This document shows positions 9,430-19,110 of a stretch of 64,000 nucleotides of DNA, one piece after another. Each line of letters begins with the position of its first letter. The first letter of the stretch is position 1. Under the pieces are notes generated by a model, which did not search any database, was not told where the DNA came from, and saw only the letters and a program-made list of their open reading frames with translations. Location of the stretch: positions 3,472,001 to 3,536,000 of the forward strand of contig CAWILH010000002.1 in the NCBI GenBank assembly GCA_963836915.1, read 5' to 3'. This DNA comes from Cryomorpha sp963836915. Its GTDB lineage: Bacteria; Bacteroidota; Bacteroidia; Flavobacteriales_D; Cryomorphaceae. The position numbers and the translations under genes were made by a program.

Positions 9430-11697
9430 TTAATTTTCCTGAACTTGCTTGATAAGGTTCAAAGCCGATCCAGCCTTATACCAAGCGATCTGCCCATCAT
9501 TATAGGTATGGTTTGTTTTGATCACATCTTCAGTCCCATCCTTATGGGAAAACTTCAGATGGATAGCCTTGCCTTCTGCAAACTGATCGAGATCAACCGT
9601 TTCGATAGTGTCATCTTCCATGATCTTGTCATAATCAGCCTCCGTGGCGAAGGTGAGTCCAAGAAGCCCTTGCTTCTTTAGATTGGTCTCATGGATACGC
9701 GCAAAGGATTTTACCAATACGATCTTAACTCCTAGAAAGCGGGGTTGCATGGCGGCATGCTCACGTGATGATCCTTCGCCATAATTATGATCGCCCACTA
9801 CGATAGAGGGAACATACTCAGCCTTGTAGGCACGCTGCACATCGGGCACTGTCCCGTACTCGCCCGTGAGCTGGTTTTTTACCGTATCGGTTTCTTTATT
9901 GAATGCATTCACAGCACCGGTCAGGGTATTGTTTGAAATATTATCTAGATGACCGCGGAAGCGTAACCAAGGCCCTGCCATAGAAATATGGTCGGTGGTA
10001 CATTTGCCAAAAGCTTTGATAAGAAGCTTCATTCCGGTTATGTTCTTTCCATCCCAAGGCTTGAAGGGCTCTAGCAATTGCAATCGCTTAGAGTCGGCAG
10101 ACACCTTGATTTCTACACTTGCCCCATCTTTGGCAGGAGCTTGATACCCGGGGTCTTCTACCGCATAACCTTTTTCGGGCATCTCAAGGCCGGTAGGCTC
10201 ATCGAGCATCACTTCTACACCATCGCGGTTTACCAATTTATCTTTTAGCGGGTTAAAGGTAAGGTCGCCAGCTATGGCCATTGCGGTAACCAGCTCGGGC
10301 GATGCCACGAAGGAGTGGGTATTTGGATTGCCATCATTCCGCTTTGAGAAGTTCCGGTTAAAGGAAGTGATGATCGAATTTTTCTTCTCAGGATTCTTGC
10401 TATGGCGCGCCCATTGGCCTATGCAAGGACCGCAAGCGTTGGCAAGGACCACTCCGCCTATCTCTCCAAAAGTATCGAGAAAGCCATCGCGTTCTACAGT
10501 ATATCGTACCTGCTCAGAGCCAGGAGTGATCGTAAAGTCGGCCTTTACTTTCAGGTTTTTATCTACTGCTTGGCGCGCGAGTGATGCAGCGCGGCTGATA
10601 TCCTCATACGATGAATTGGTACATGAGCCGATCAAACCTACTTCGAGCTCTTGTGGCCATCCTTCAGACTTCACACGGGCGGCAAATTCTGAAATGGGTG
10701 TAGCAAGGTCGGGCGTAAACGGGCCGTTTATATAAGGCTCCAGCTCCGAAAGGTTGATCTCTATCACTTGATCAAAATATTTTTCAGGATCTGCGTAAAC
10801 TTCGGCATCTCCTGTAAGGTGCTCAGCAATCTTATCGGCAGCGTCGGCTATTTCAGCACGGTCGGTGCCACGGAGGTAAACGGCCATTTTCTCATCATAC
10901 CCAAAGGTAGATGTGGTGGCGCCAATCTCGGCGCCCATATTGCAGATCGTTCCTTTTCCCGTGCAGGATAGGCTCTTGGCACCTTCGCCAAAATACTCTA
11001 CGATACATCCGGTACCGCCTTTTACGGTAAGAATACCTGCTACTTTCAGGATTACGTCTTTGGCGCTCGTCCAGCCACTTAGTTTTCCGGTGAGCTTTAT
11101 ACCAATAATCTTTGGGAACTTCAGCTCCCAAGGCATGCCCGCCATTACGTCTACCGCATCGGCTCCACCTACTCCGATGGCCACCATTCCGAGTCCGCCG
11201 GCGTTTACGGTGTGGGAATCTGTACCTATCATCATCCCCCCAGGAAAGGCATAATTCTCCAGCACTACCTGATGGATGATTCCTGCTCCAGGCTTCCAAA
11301 ATCCGATACCATATTTTCCGGACACGGACTCCAAAAAGTTAAATACTTCGGCACTCGCACCGATTGATTTCTTCAAATCTTCTTTAGCCCCATTTTCCGC
11401 AAGGATGAGGTGATCGCAGTGCACGGTGGTAGGCACGGCGGTATTCTTCTTTCCGGCCTGCATAAACTGGAGCAGCGCCATCTGTGCCGTAGCATCTTGC
11501 ATGGCCACGCGGTCGGGTTCAAAATCGACATAAGATTTCCCTCTATGCAGCGGTTCGGTGGCTTCGCCTTGAGAGAGGTGGGTGTAGAGAATTTTCTCGG
11601 TTAGCGTGAGCGGCTTGTTCAGGGTTTTACGCGCTGCGGCCACGCGTGATGGGTATTTTTCATAAACCGCTTTGATCATGTCGATATCGAATGCCAT
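9430..11697 (-). CDS. acn: Aconitate hydratase, mitochondrial-type
   Basis: A 755-residue TCA-cycle enzyme that isomerises citrate to isocitrate with a [4Fe-4S] cluster. The iron-sulfur ligands are visible as the Cys of IGSCTNSSYED and the two Cys of NACGPCIGQW. The four-domain order is that of the mitochondrial/aconitase A-like branch, with the swivel domain at the C-terminus (VGDHNYGEGSSREHAAMQPR). Length is normal. It is transcribed alone and divergently from the permease gene at 11836, with about 140 bp between the starts. Confidence 0.95.
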   Translation of the reverse strand: MAFDIDMIKAVYEKYPSRVAAARKTLNKPLTLTEKILYTHLSQGEATEPLHRGKSYVDFEPDRVAMQDATAQMALLQFMQAGKKNTAVPTTVHCDHLILAENGAKEDLKKSIGASAEVFNFLESVSGKYGIGFWKPGAGIIHQVVLENYAFPGGMMIGTDSHTVNAGGLGMVAIGVGGADAVDVMAGMPWELKFPKIIGIKLTGKLSGWTSAKDVILKVAGILTVKGGTGCIVEYFGEGAKSLSCTGKGTICNMGAEIGATTSTFGYDEKMAVYLRGTDRAEIADAADKIAEHLTGDAEVYADPEKYFDQVIEINLSELEPYINGPFTPDLATPISEFAARVKSEGWPQELEVGLIGSCTNSSYEDISRAASLARQAVDKNLKVKADFTITPGSEQVRYTVERDGFLDTFGEIGGVVLANACGPCIGQWARHSKNPEKKNSIITSFNRNFSKRNDGNPNTHSFVASPELVTAMAIAGDLTFNPLKDKLVNRDGVEVMLDEPTGLEMPEKGYAVEDPGYQAPAKDGASVEIKVSADSKRLQLLEPFKPWDGKNITGMKLLIKAFGKCTTDHISMAGPWLRFRGHLDNISNNTLTGAVNAFNKETDTVKNQLTGEYGTVPDVQRAYKAEYVPSIVVGDHNYGEGSSREHAAMQPRFLGVKIVLVKSFARIHETNLKKQGLLGLTFATEADYDKIMEDDTIETVDLDQFAEGKAIHLKFSHKDGTEDVIKTNHTYNDGQIAWYKAGSALNLIKQVQEN

Positions 11698-11835
11698 ATA
11701 GTCTTTTGTTTTTGAGAGCGCGAAAATACCAAATTATGATGAGTGGTTAAAGTGTCACGAGCTCGAATGGTACCTTTATGCCTAAATTTTAATGGACTAG
11801 CAGCGATTTTGAGATTTTTGCAATTTGAAAATTTA

Positions 11836-13053
11836 ATGATTGCCCTGCGCAGCATACGCGGCCAGATGCTGCGTGCGGTGCTTACCGCTTTGATCATTGC
11901 GGTGGGCATTACGGCGCTGGTGGGTATTCTTACGGCCATCGACGCATTGCAGTATAAAATCGAGCACGATTTTTCGCAAATGGGTTCCAACACCTTTAAC
12001 ATTGTTTCCAATGCCGGAAACTTGCGCGGCAAGCGGGGTGGAGAGCGGGAGACGATAAATAGGGCGATCAAATATCACGAGGCAGAAGCCTTTTTAGAGC
12101 GGTACGAATATCCGGCCATAGCCGCTGTGTCTACGATGGTAAGTTTTACGGCTTCGGTGCGCTACCAGTCTGAGAAGACCAATCCCAACGTTCAGATCAT
12201 CGGTGCCAGCCCAAATTATTTTTTAACCGCAGGACTGGTTTTGGAAAGTGGTAGGACATTTTCGGAAGATGAAGCTTTGAATGGATCGCCTGTAATCGTA
12301 ATCGGAAAAGATATTGAGAAAAAACTCTTTACCGACCACTTGCTCAATCCTTTGGGAAAAGGTGTTTTCGTAGGCGGGAAGCGTTTTACCGTGATCGGGG
12401 TGCTGGAGTCAAAGGGAAATAGTATAGGCTTTAGTGGTGATAATCAGGGAGTGATCCCGGTCGTGAATGCTCGGCTCAACTACCAAGGTTCGTCTGGAAA
12501 TTATACCCTTAACGTGCAGGCCATGCGCACCGAAGAAATGGATGCAGCCCGCATGGCGGCTATTGCTCCCATGCGAAATGTGCGCGGCGACCGGCCCGGC
12601 GAAGCAGACTCCTTTGGCATCACCCAAAGCGATAGCTTGGCGAATATGCTGATGAGCCAGATATCGATCATCGTAATCATCGCCACCATGATCGGTGCCA
12701 TCACCCTGCTGGGAGCCGCCATAGGATTGATGAATATAATGCTGGTATCTGTGACTGAGCGCACCAAGGAAATAGGAATTCGAAAGTCGGTAGGCGCGAG
12801 CGCGGGCAAAATCCGCAATCAGTTTTTGATTGAAGCCATCGTGATCGGCCAGCTCGGTGGTTTTCTAGGCATCATCTTAGGTATTGGTTGTGGCAATCTC
12901 GTAGCGACGCTGATAGAAAGCAGCTTCATCATTCCATGGCGATGGATCATCGGCGGGGTGGTGCTCTGCTTCTTTGTGGGGCTGGCCAGTGGGTATTATC
13001 CAGCCAAGCGGGCGGCAGCGCTTGATCCCATCGATGCGCTGCGGTATGAGTAG
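11836..13053 (+). CDS. ABC transporter permease, MacB/FtsX type
   Basis: A roughly 405-residue inner-membrane permease. One membrane segment near the N-terminus (LTALIIAVGITALVGI), then a large periplasmic MacB_PCD domain, then three C-terminal helices with the FtsX domain; EIGIRKSVGAS is the coupling motif that contacts the ATPase. An in-frame extension to 11743 is open but lies partly in non-conserved sequence; ATG 11836 puts MIALRSIRGQMLRAVLTALI at the start, which is how family members begin. No ATPase or membrane-fusion gene is adjacent, so the partner must be elsewhere. Substrate unknown. Confidence 0.87.
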   Translation: MIALRSIRGQMLRAVLTALIIAVGITALVGILTAIDALQYKIEHDFSQMGSNTFNIVSNAGNLRGKRGGERETINRAIKYHEAEAFLERYEYPAIAAVSTMVSFTASVRYQSEKTNPNVQIIGASPNYFLTAGLVLESGRTFSEDEALNGSPVIVIGKDIEKKLFTDHLLNPLGKGVFVGGKRFTVIGVLESKGNSIGFSGDNQGVIPVVNARLNYQGSSGNYTLNVQAMRTEEMDAARMAAIAPMRNVRGDRPGEADSFGITQSDSLANMLMSQISIIVIIATMIGAITLLGAAIGLMNIMLVSVTERTKEIGIRKSVGASAGKIRNQFLIEAIVIGQLGGFLGIILGIGCGNLVATLIESSFIIPWRWIIGGVVLCFFVGLASGYYPAKRAAALDPIDALRYE

Positions 13054-13202
13054 CTCGGATAGCTGGATTTTAGTCCACGGCATTTCATTTTTTTTCGGGT
13101 CGGGCAGGTCTGAGCAGCCGATTTGCAAGAACCATTCTCTTTGTGGCACCGTATTGAATAACTTTGACCATCTGACCGATCATTTAGGTCAAAAAGTATA
13201 AC

Positions 13203-13934
13203 GTGGGTTTTAAGAAAGATGTAAAAATTGCTTTGAAAGGGCTGGCCGCGCTGCTCGGTGTTAGACTGCTCGACCCCATCGAAGTTTTTTTTCTTCCAGA
13301 CTCCAATCTTTTTTATCCCATCAATTCCAAAGCGGGCTGCTCATCCATCAAGCTCAAGCTCATCAGGGATTTCAAGCCCGATTTTAACTCTTCCTTTCCT
13401 GAAATACATCATGTGAATCCGGCGGCAATTTCAAATGGTAAATTGAAGAGGCTCTTTTTTTATTCTTCCAATGCTTACACGCATTTTGCGAAAAGCAAAG
13501 AGATGGTCCTCATTTTAAACAATCCCTACCATAGAATATACTCTTGTTATATTGATGTGAAAAAGGGAAAAAATATCATGTATGATCAGCCTTCTGGCCT
13601 GAGCCGATGGATCAGTTTTTCCCGAAACAGTTCGTTTTCCGATTTTGTGGAAAAGGTTTGCAAAATTCCCGATCACCTCTCAGATCGACATTTTCGCTCC
13701 CAGTCGTTTTACTATCCCGCATCTTTGCGCACAGCGCTGAGAGAAGCCAAAATCAGCAAGCTCATAGACTTCACCACCGATGGAGAAAACCCATCGGCTG
13801 AAAATACGAACGGGGTTCATTTGAATGCGAATACTGAAAAGCTTACCGAAGCGGATATGAACGTTCTTAAAAACCATCGAGGCTTTCAAAAGCGTTATGC
13901 CCAGGATATCGCGATCTACAATGGGCTGGGATAA
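13203..13934 (+). CDS. Sulfotransferase-family-like protein
   Basis: A 243-residue protein starting at GTG. INSKAGCSSIKLKLI (about 40-54) resembles the 5'-phosphosulfate loop of type 2 sulfotransferases (KxGCTS), and LNNPYHRIYSCYIDVKKG (about 104-121) the 3'-phosphate-binding motif normally RxPYxRxxSxY, followed by FSDFVEKV and RHFRSQSFYY, also family-like. The usual arginine at the start of the second motif is Asn here, so PAPS binding may be altered. It ends 18 bp before the convergent sulfatase gene. Assignment rests on motif resemblance; a glycan-modifying role is only inferred. Confidence 0.6.
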   Translation: MGFKKDVKIALKGLAALLGVRLLDPIEVFFLPDSNLFYPINSKAGCSSIKLKLIRDFKPDFNSSFPEIHHVNPAAISNGKLKRLFFYSSNAYTHFAKSKEMVLILNNPYHRIYSCYIDVKKGKNIMYDQPSGLSRWISFSRNSSFSDFVEKVCKIPDHLSDRHFRSQSFYYPASLRTALREAKISKLIDFTTDGENPSAENTNGVHLNANTEKLTEADMNVLKNHRGFQKRYAQDIAIYNGLG

Positions 13935-13952
13935 GGCCGGTCAGGCCAAAAC

Positions 13953-15386
13953 CTACTTTTCAAAACCCAAAGGAAATGCCTTGGACGGAGTATGTTCGCG
14001 CGCCATGATCGCAGTGATTTCTTCGACCACTTCCGGGTGTTCGCTTGCTAGGTTTTTGGTTTCGCTTCGATCTATATCAAGATTATAGAGCTCAACATTC
14101 CCAGTTTTCGCCTTATCGGCAATGGTCTGTATGGCTTTCCACTTTCCCATTCTTACGGCCTGTGTATTTCTGGGTGCAAACTCCCAATAGAGAAATCCAT
14201 GGGTTTCTGAGTCCTGCCCCATCATAGTTGGCAGCAAGGAAATACCATCTATAGAAGTCGGTATCGGTAGCCCGGCGATATGGCAAAACGTGGGCATCAA
14301 ATCCCACTGCGCCGATATAAAATCTGATGTAGACCCTGCCTTGACTTTTCCGGGCCATGAAGCTACCAAAGGTACGCGCAGCCCGCCTTCATACAGGTCT
14401 CGCTTGATGCCTTTCAGTCCGCCGGTGCTATTAAAAAATGCAGGGTCGCTGCCGCCTTCTACCGAGGGGCCATTATCAGAACTGAACAGTATTATGGTAT
14501 TATCTTTTATTCCCAATCGCTTCACAAGCGCTACGATCTCGCCCACTTGCTCATCCAGTAAACTTATCATTGCAGCGTAGGCAATACGAGGCTCAGGCTG
14601 GCTCCCATAGCCACCATTCCTGAATTTTGGGCCTTCGTCTACACCGTTGAAAGGAGCGCCTTCAGTGAGCTTGCCGCGGTATATTTCTTTGTAGGCTTCA
14701 GGTACGGCCAATTCTGCGTGCGGTACCGCCGATGGGTAGAACAGAAAGAATGGCGAAGTATGGGCATCTTCTATAAAATCAAGTGCGGCCCGATGTATTT
14801 CAGTCGGCGCGTAATCCCCCTTCCCGCTTCCTTCATTGCCGTCCAGATAGACCTTTTCGCCATTTTGCCAGAGATACTCAGGGTAATAATTATGTGCGAG
14901 CCTTTGACAATTATAGCCATAGAAGGCATCGAAGCCACTGCTGAGCGGATCGCTGATGGAGCCCGGAAATCCGAGCCCCCACTTTCCAAAAGCCCCAGTG
15001 CGGTAACCGGCTTTTTGAAGTCGGCTTGCAATCGTGATCTCATCGGCCTGCAAAGGTGCCTGTCCCTCGGGCTGCACTTCCCTATTGCCCCGCACAGATA
15101 CATGGCCGGTGTGCTGACCCGTCATCAAGGTGGCACGCGATGGAGCGCATACGGTGGAGCCTGAATAATGATTGGTAAATTTGATGCCGCTCGCCGCCAA
15201 TGCATCGATATTGGGGGTTTGGATCTTTTCTTGGCCGTAGCATCCTAAGTCTCCATAGCCCAGGTCATCGGCCAGGATATAAATAATATTTGGTTTGGTA
15301 GCATCATTTTCTTGCCCACGGCAATGGATAGATAAGAAGAGAATGAGCGCTAATGTCAGGACAATTGAGCTTAGCTTTTGGAGCAT
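13953..15386 (-). CDS. Arylsulfatase-type sulfatase
   Basis: A 477-residue exported hydrolase of the alkaline-phosphatase/sulfatase superfamily that removes sulfate esters. An N-terminal signal segment (1-24) is followed by NIIYILADDLGYGDLGCYG with the metal-binding Asp pair (D40, D41). Cys80 in CAPSRATLMTG is the residue to be converted to formylglycine by an anaerobic or FGE-type maturase, not present in this window. FSSDNGPSVEGG supplies further metal ligands. The region HCRG near residue 22 could also serve as a lipobox. It converges on the sulfotransferase-like gene. Confidence 0.92.
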   Translation of the reverse strand: MLQKLSSIVLTLALILFLSIHCRGQENDATKPNIIYILADDLGYGDLGCYGQEKIQTPNIDALAASGIKFTNHYSGSTVCAPSRATLMTGQHTGHVSVRGNREVQPEGQAPLQADEITIASRLQKAGYRTGAFGKWGLGFPGSISDPLSSGFDAFYGYNCQRLAHNYYPEYLWQNGEKVYLDGNEGSGKGDYAPTEIHRAALDFIEDAHTSPFFLFYPSAVPHAELAVPEAYKEIYRGKLTEGAPFNGVDEGPKFRNGGYGSQPEPRIAYAAMISLLDEQVGEIVALVKRLGIKDNTIILFSSDNGPSVEGGSDPAFFNSTGGLKGIKRDLYEGGLRVPLVASWPGKVKAGSTSDFISAQWDLMPTFCHIAGLPIPTSIDGISLLPTMMGQDSETHGFLYWEFAPRNTQAVRMGKWKAIQTIADKAKTGNVELYNLDIDRSETKNLASEHPEVVEEITAIMAREHTPSKAFPLGFEK

Positions 15387-15526
15387 TTTGACTTTTTAGG
15401 AATGATTTGGATACGGAATTTCCGATAAGCAAAAATATCGCCAAAAATAGAGATTTTCCTTTTTGGAGTGCGATTCCATTGGCGGAAAGCCGCAGCCAAA
15501 AAACGTAGCATTCTCTAAGCTTATAC

Positions 15527-15534
15527 TAAATTTG
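15527..15534 (+). promoter_or_regulatory. -7 promoter element (TAnnTTTG) of icmF
   Basis: TAAATTTG matches the Bacteroidota -7 consensus and ends 19 bp before the icmF ATG. A -33 TTG at proper distance is not obvious. Confidence 0.4.
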
Positions 15535-15553
15535 TACCCTGTACACAATTCTT

Positions 15554-18499
15554 ATGGAAACGATAGCACCTTATAAGCCCAAGAATAAAATCCGCATAGT
15601 CACCGCAGCATCGCTCTTCGATGGGCACGACGCAGCGATCAATATCATGCGCCGCATCATTCAATCTACCGGTGTAGAAGTGATTCACCTAGGCCACGAT
15701 AGGAGTGTAGATGAAGTGGTAAATACAGCCATACAAGAAGATGCGCAGGCCATCGCCATGACGAGCTATCAGGGTGGACATACCGAGTATTTCAAATACA
15801 TGCGCGACCTGCTTGACGAGAAAGGGGCGCAGCAGATCAAGATTTTCGGCGGGGGTGGCGGTACCATTCTTCCCGAAGAGATAGAAGAGCTCCATGCCTA
15901 TGGTATCACCCGGCTCTACCATCCCGATGATGGCCGAAAGATGGGGCTACAGGGAATGATAAACGATATGGTCGAGCAGAGCGATTACCCTACAGGGCAG
16001 CACCTGAACGGTGAAGTAAAGTCGCTCGAAAAACATGAAGTAAAGGCAACAGCACGCTTGATTTCTGCTGCCGAAAACTATCCGGAGTCCTTTCGCGAAG
16101 AGCTTCAAAAAGTGCGCGAGATGGCAACCCGGGTGAAGGTTCCCGTATTGGGAATAACTGGAACGGGCGGCTCTGGAAAGTCATCTTTGGTCGATGAATT
16201 GATACGCCGTTTTCTTGTCGACTTTGAAGATAAAACACTGGCGATCATTTCGGTAGATCCGTCGAAGCGAAAAACGGGCGGTGCCTTGCTTGGCGACCGC
16301 ATACGGATGAATGCCGTAAACAACGAACGCGTTTATATGCGATCGCTCGCCACTCGGCAGAGCAACTTGGCCTTGAGCAAGCACGTGGCCGATGCAGTAT
16401 CGATCTTAAAAGCCGCGAAGTATGACATGATCATTTTGGAAACTTCGGGCATAGGACAAAGCGATACCGAAATACTCGATCATAGCGATGTATCGCTCTA
16501 TGTGATGACGCCCGAATACGGCGCCGCCACCCAGCTTGAAAAGATCGATATGCTGGACTTTGCCGATATCATTGCGCTCAATAAGTTCGATAAGCGCGGC
16601 GCCCTTGATGCCCTACGCGATGTAAAAAAACAGTATAAGCGAAACCACCAGCTCTGGGATGCAAAAGATGAAGACCTCCCGGTATTCGGGACCATCGCCA
16701 GCCAGTTCAATGATCCCGGTATGAACAGTCTCTACCGGAAAATAATGCAGACGGTGGCAGAAAATACGGGTGCCGACCTGAATACAACATTTGGCAGCAC
16801 CAGCGAGATGTCTGAAAAGATATTCATCATACCACCGGAGCGCACTCGCTATCTCTCAGAAATTTCGGAGAGCAATAGGGGTTATGACCGCTGGGCCACA
16901 AAAGAATCTGAGACTGCCGATAAGCTCTACGGGCTTGCGCTTTCGCTAAAAACGCTGGGTCAGATCGATAAGCTCGCCAGTGAAGAGTCTGATGAGAACG
17001 CCAGTGCGTTTATAAAAAGATTGGAACATGAATTTGAACAGCTAAAGAAAGACCTTGATCCACATAATTGGGATTTGCTGCAGCAGTGGACAGCCCTTAA
17101 AGAGCGCTACCAGGCGCCTGAATTTATCTTTAAAGTACGGGGCAAGGAGCTGAAGATAAAAACCCATACGGAGTCACTTTCGCATCAGCAAATACCAAAA
17201 ATTTCTTTGCCGAGGTACCGCAGTTGGGGAGATATTCTGTTATGGCGGCTGCAAGAGAATCTGCCGGGAAGTTTTCCATTTACCGCGGGTATCTACCCAT
17301 TCAAGCGGGAGGGGGAAGACCCCACGCGAATGTTTGCCGGAGAGGGCGGGCCTGAGCGCACCAACCGTCGTTTTCATTATGTAAGTCAGGGAATGCCTGC
17401 CGCTAGGCTGAGCACGGCCTTTGATTCTGTAACGCTTTACGGCCACGATCCGGCCTATCGTCCCGATATCTACGGAAAGATCGGTAACTCGGGGGTAAGC
17501 ATCTGCTGCCTGGATGATGCCAAAAAGCTCTACTCGGGTTTTGATCTTTGCGACCCCACCACATCGGTGAGCATGACCATAAATGGCCCGGCGCCCATGT
17601 TGCTCGGTTTTTTCTTGAATGCAGCCATCGATCAGCAATGTGAGCGTTACATCTTGGAAAAAGGCTTGGAAAAGGAAGTCGAAAAGAAGATCGCCCATAT
17701 TTTTAAAAATCAAACGAGACCGACTTACCGCGGCGATTTGCCGGAAGGAAACGGTGGCTTGGGGCTCATGCTCCTCGGTCTTACCGGCGATAAAGTTTTG
17801 CCACCCGATGTATACCAAGAGATTAAAGCCAAGACGCTGCATGTGGTGCGCGGCACCGTGCAGGCCGATATACTTAAAGAAGACCAAGCTCAGAACACCT
17901 GTATTTTCAGCACCGAGTTTGCCTTAAGGCTAATGGGTGACGTGCAGCAATACTTCATTGATCAGAAAATCAGGAATTTCTATAGTGTTTCCATTTCGGG
18001 TTACCACATCGCCGAGGCAGGCGCAAATCCGATTACCCAATTGGCCTTTACCCTTTCCAATGGCTTCACTTATGTGGAATATTACTTAAGCCGTGGCATG
18101 GACATCAATGATTTTGGGCCTAATCTATCCTTCTTTTTCAGCAATGGAATAGACCCAGAATATGCCGTGATAGGCCGTGTGGCCCGTCGTATTTGGGCGA
18201 AAGCCATGAAGCGGAAATATGGAGCCAATGCCCGGGCGCAAATGCTGAAATACCATATCCAGACTTCGGGGCGCTCACTGCACGCGCAGGAGATAGACTT
18301 CAACGATATCCGGACTACGCTCCAAGCCTTGTACGCCATATACGATAACTGTAATAGCCTGCATACCAATGCCTATGATGAAGCGATAACCACACCGACC
18401 GAAAATTCGGTAAGGCGTGCCATCGCCATACAGCTCATCATCAATAAGGAGTTGGGCTTGGCCAAAAATGAGAATCCGATTCAGGGTCCTTCATTATAG
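15554..18499 (+). CDS. icmF: Fused acyl-CoA mutase (IcmF type), N-terminal 981 codons; frameshifted before its end
   Basis: A fusion of a B12-binding domain (about 10-140; DGHDAA with the axial His25), a MeaB-like G-protein chaperone (about 190-420; Walker A GTGGSGKSS at 203-211, NKFD later) and the large acyl-CoA mutase barrel (about 560 onward; PDIYGKIGNSGVSI, INGPAP). This order is that of IcmF, which interconverts isobutyryl-CoA and n-butyryl-CoA (some act on other acyl-CoAs) using adenosylcobalamin, with the GTPase loading and guarding the cofactor. The frame stops at 18499 after ENPIQGPSL, but homologous sequence continues in another frame (18484 onward): adding one base near 18487 gives NPIQGSFIIEELTELVEEAV and joins the two parts. 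Confidence 0.9.
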   Translation: METIAPYKPKNKIRIVTAASLFDGHDAAINIMRRIIQSTGVEVIHLGHDRSVDEVVNTAIQEDAQAIAMTSYQGGHTEYFKYMRDLLDEKGAQQIKIFGGGGGTILPEEIEELHAYGITRLYHPDDGRKMGLQGMINDMVEQSDYPTGQHLNGEVKSLEKHEVKATARLISAAENYPESFREELQKVREMATRVKVPVLGITGTGGSGKSSLVDELIRRFLVDFEDKTLAIISVDPSKRKTGGALLGDRIRMNAVNNERVYMRSLATRQSNLALSKHVADAVSILKAAKYDMIILETSGIGQSDTEILDHSDVSLYVMTPEYGAATQLEKIDMLDFADIIALNKFDKRGALDALRDVKKQYKRNHQLWDAKDEDLPVFGTIASQFNDPGMNSLYRKIMQTVAENTGADLNTTFGSTSEMSEKIFIIPPERTRYLSEISESNRGYDRWATKESETADKLYGLALSLKTLGQIDKLASEESDENASAFIKRLEHEFEQLKKDLDPHNWDLLQQWTALKERYQAPEFIFKVRGKELKIKTHTESLSHQQIPKISLPRYRSWGDILLWRLQENLPGSFPFTAGIYPFKREGEDPTRMFAGEGGPERTNRRFHYVSQGMPAARLSTAFDSVTLYGHDPAYRPDIYGKIGNSGVSICCLDDAKKLYSGFDLCDPTTSVSMTINGPAPMLLGFFLNAAIDQQCERYILEKGLEKEVEKKIAHIFKNQTRPTYRGDLPEGNGGLGLMLLGLTGDKVLPPDVYQEIKAKTLHVVRGTVQADILKEDQAQNTCIFSTEFALRLMGDVQQYFIDQKIRNFYSVSISGYHIAEAGANPITQLAFTLSNGFTYVEYYLSRGMDINDFGPNLSFFFSNGIDPEYAVIGRVARRIWAKAMKRKYGANARAQMLKYHIQTSGRSLHAQEIDFNDIRTTLQALYAIYDNCNSLHTNAYDEAITTPTENSVRRAIAIQLIINKELGLAKNENPIQGPSL

Positions 18500-18528
18500 A
18501 AGAGCTTACCGAACTGGTAGAAGAAGCC

Positions 18529-18948
18529 GTGCTGGCTGAGTTTGACCGTATCACTGAGCGCGGTGGCGTGCTTGGCGCAATGGAGACCATGTACCAGCGC
18601 AGCCAGATTCAGGAAGAGAGCATGTATTACGAAACGCTGAAGCATACCGGCGAGCTGCCGCTGATCGGTGTAAATACCTTCCTGAACAGCAAAGGCTCGC
18701 CCACAGTTATTCCAGGCGAAGTGATACGCGCTACGAAGCAGGAGAAAGAAGAGCAGATAGAAACGGTCAATGCTTTGAAAGAAAGGTATGAAGACTCATC
18801 GGCAGCTATTATCAAAGAAGTACAAGAAGCAGCTTTAAAAAATGAGAATATATTTGAAGCGCTTATGGACGCCACGAAAGTGTGCTCCTTAGGGCAAATT
18901 ACGGAAGGGCTTTTTGAAGTCGGGGGGCAGTATAGGAGGAATATGTAG
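18529..18948 (+). CDS. icmF: IcmF C-terminal part in the second frame
   Basis: Continuation of the mutase barrel: DRITERGGVLGAMETMYQR and the final LGQITEGLFEVGGQYRRNM belong to the C-terminus of the IcmF/methylmalonyl-CoA mutase family. ATG or similar starts here are incidental; the conserved reading runs unbroken back to about 18487, where it meets the end of the upstream frame. Taken together the two parts give a protein of about 1,130 residues, the normal size. Either the locus is a recent pseudogene, or the sequence lacks one base. Confidence 0.8.
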   Translation: MLAEFDRITERGGVLGAMETMYQRSQIQEESMYYETLKHTGELPLIGVNTFLNSKGSPTVIPGEVIRATKQEKEEQIETVNALKERYEDSSAAIIKEVQEAALKNENIFEALMDATKVCSLGQITEGLFEVGGQYRRNM

Positions 18949-18954
18949 GGTTTA

Positions 18955-19030
18955 TGATTGGTGGTGAGTTATTGGTGGTGAGTTATTAGTTGTGAGTTAT
19001 TGGTTTTCAGTGTGGCTGCCAGATAGTCGT
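18955..19030 (+). repeat. Word-like repeat: GTGAGTTATTGG family
   Basis: Immediately after icmF the sequence repeats degenerate forms of GGTGAGTTATTGGT three to four times with small variations (GGTGAGTTATTGGTGGTGAG, AGTTGTGAGTTATTGG). The same word, or its complement, occurs in the 42.2-kb intergenic region. Not coding in any frame. Confidence 0.7.
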
Positions 19031-19110
19031 TGGTTGTCAATATGGATTCCCAAATGGTTGTTTTCGAGACTATTGACCATATCTAGTTTGATGAGTGAAT
19101 ATTTTTTGGA

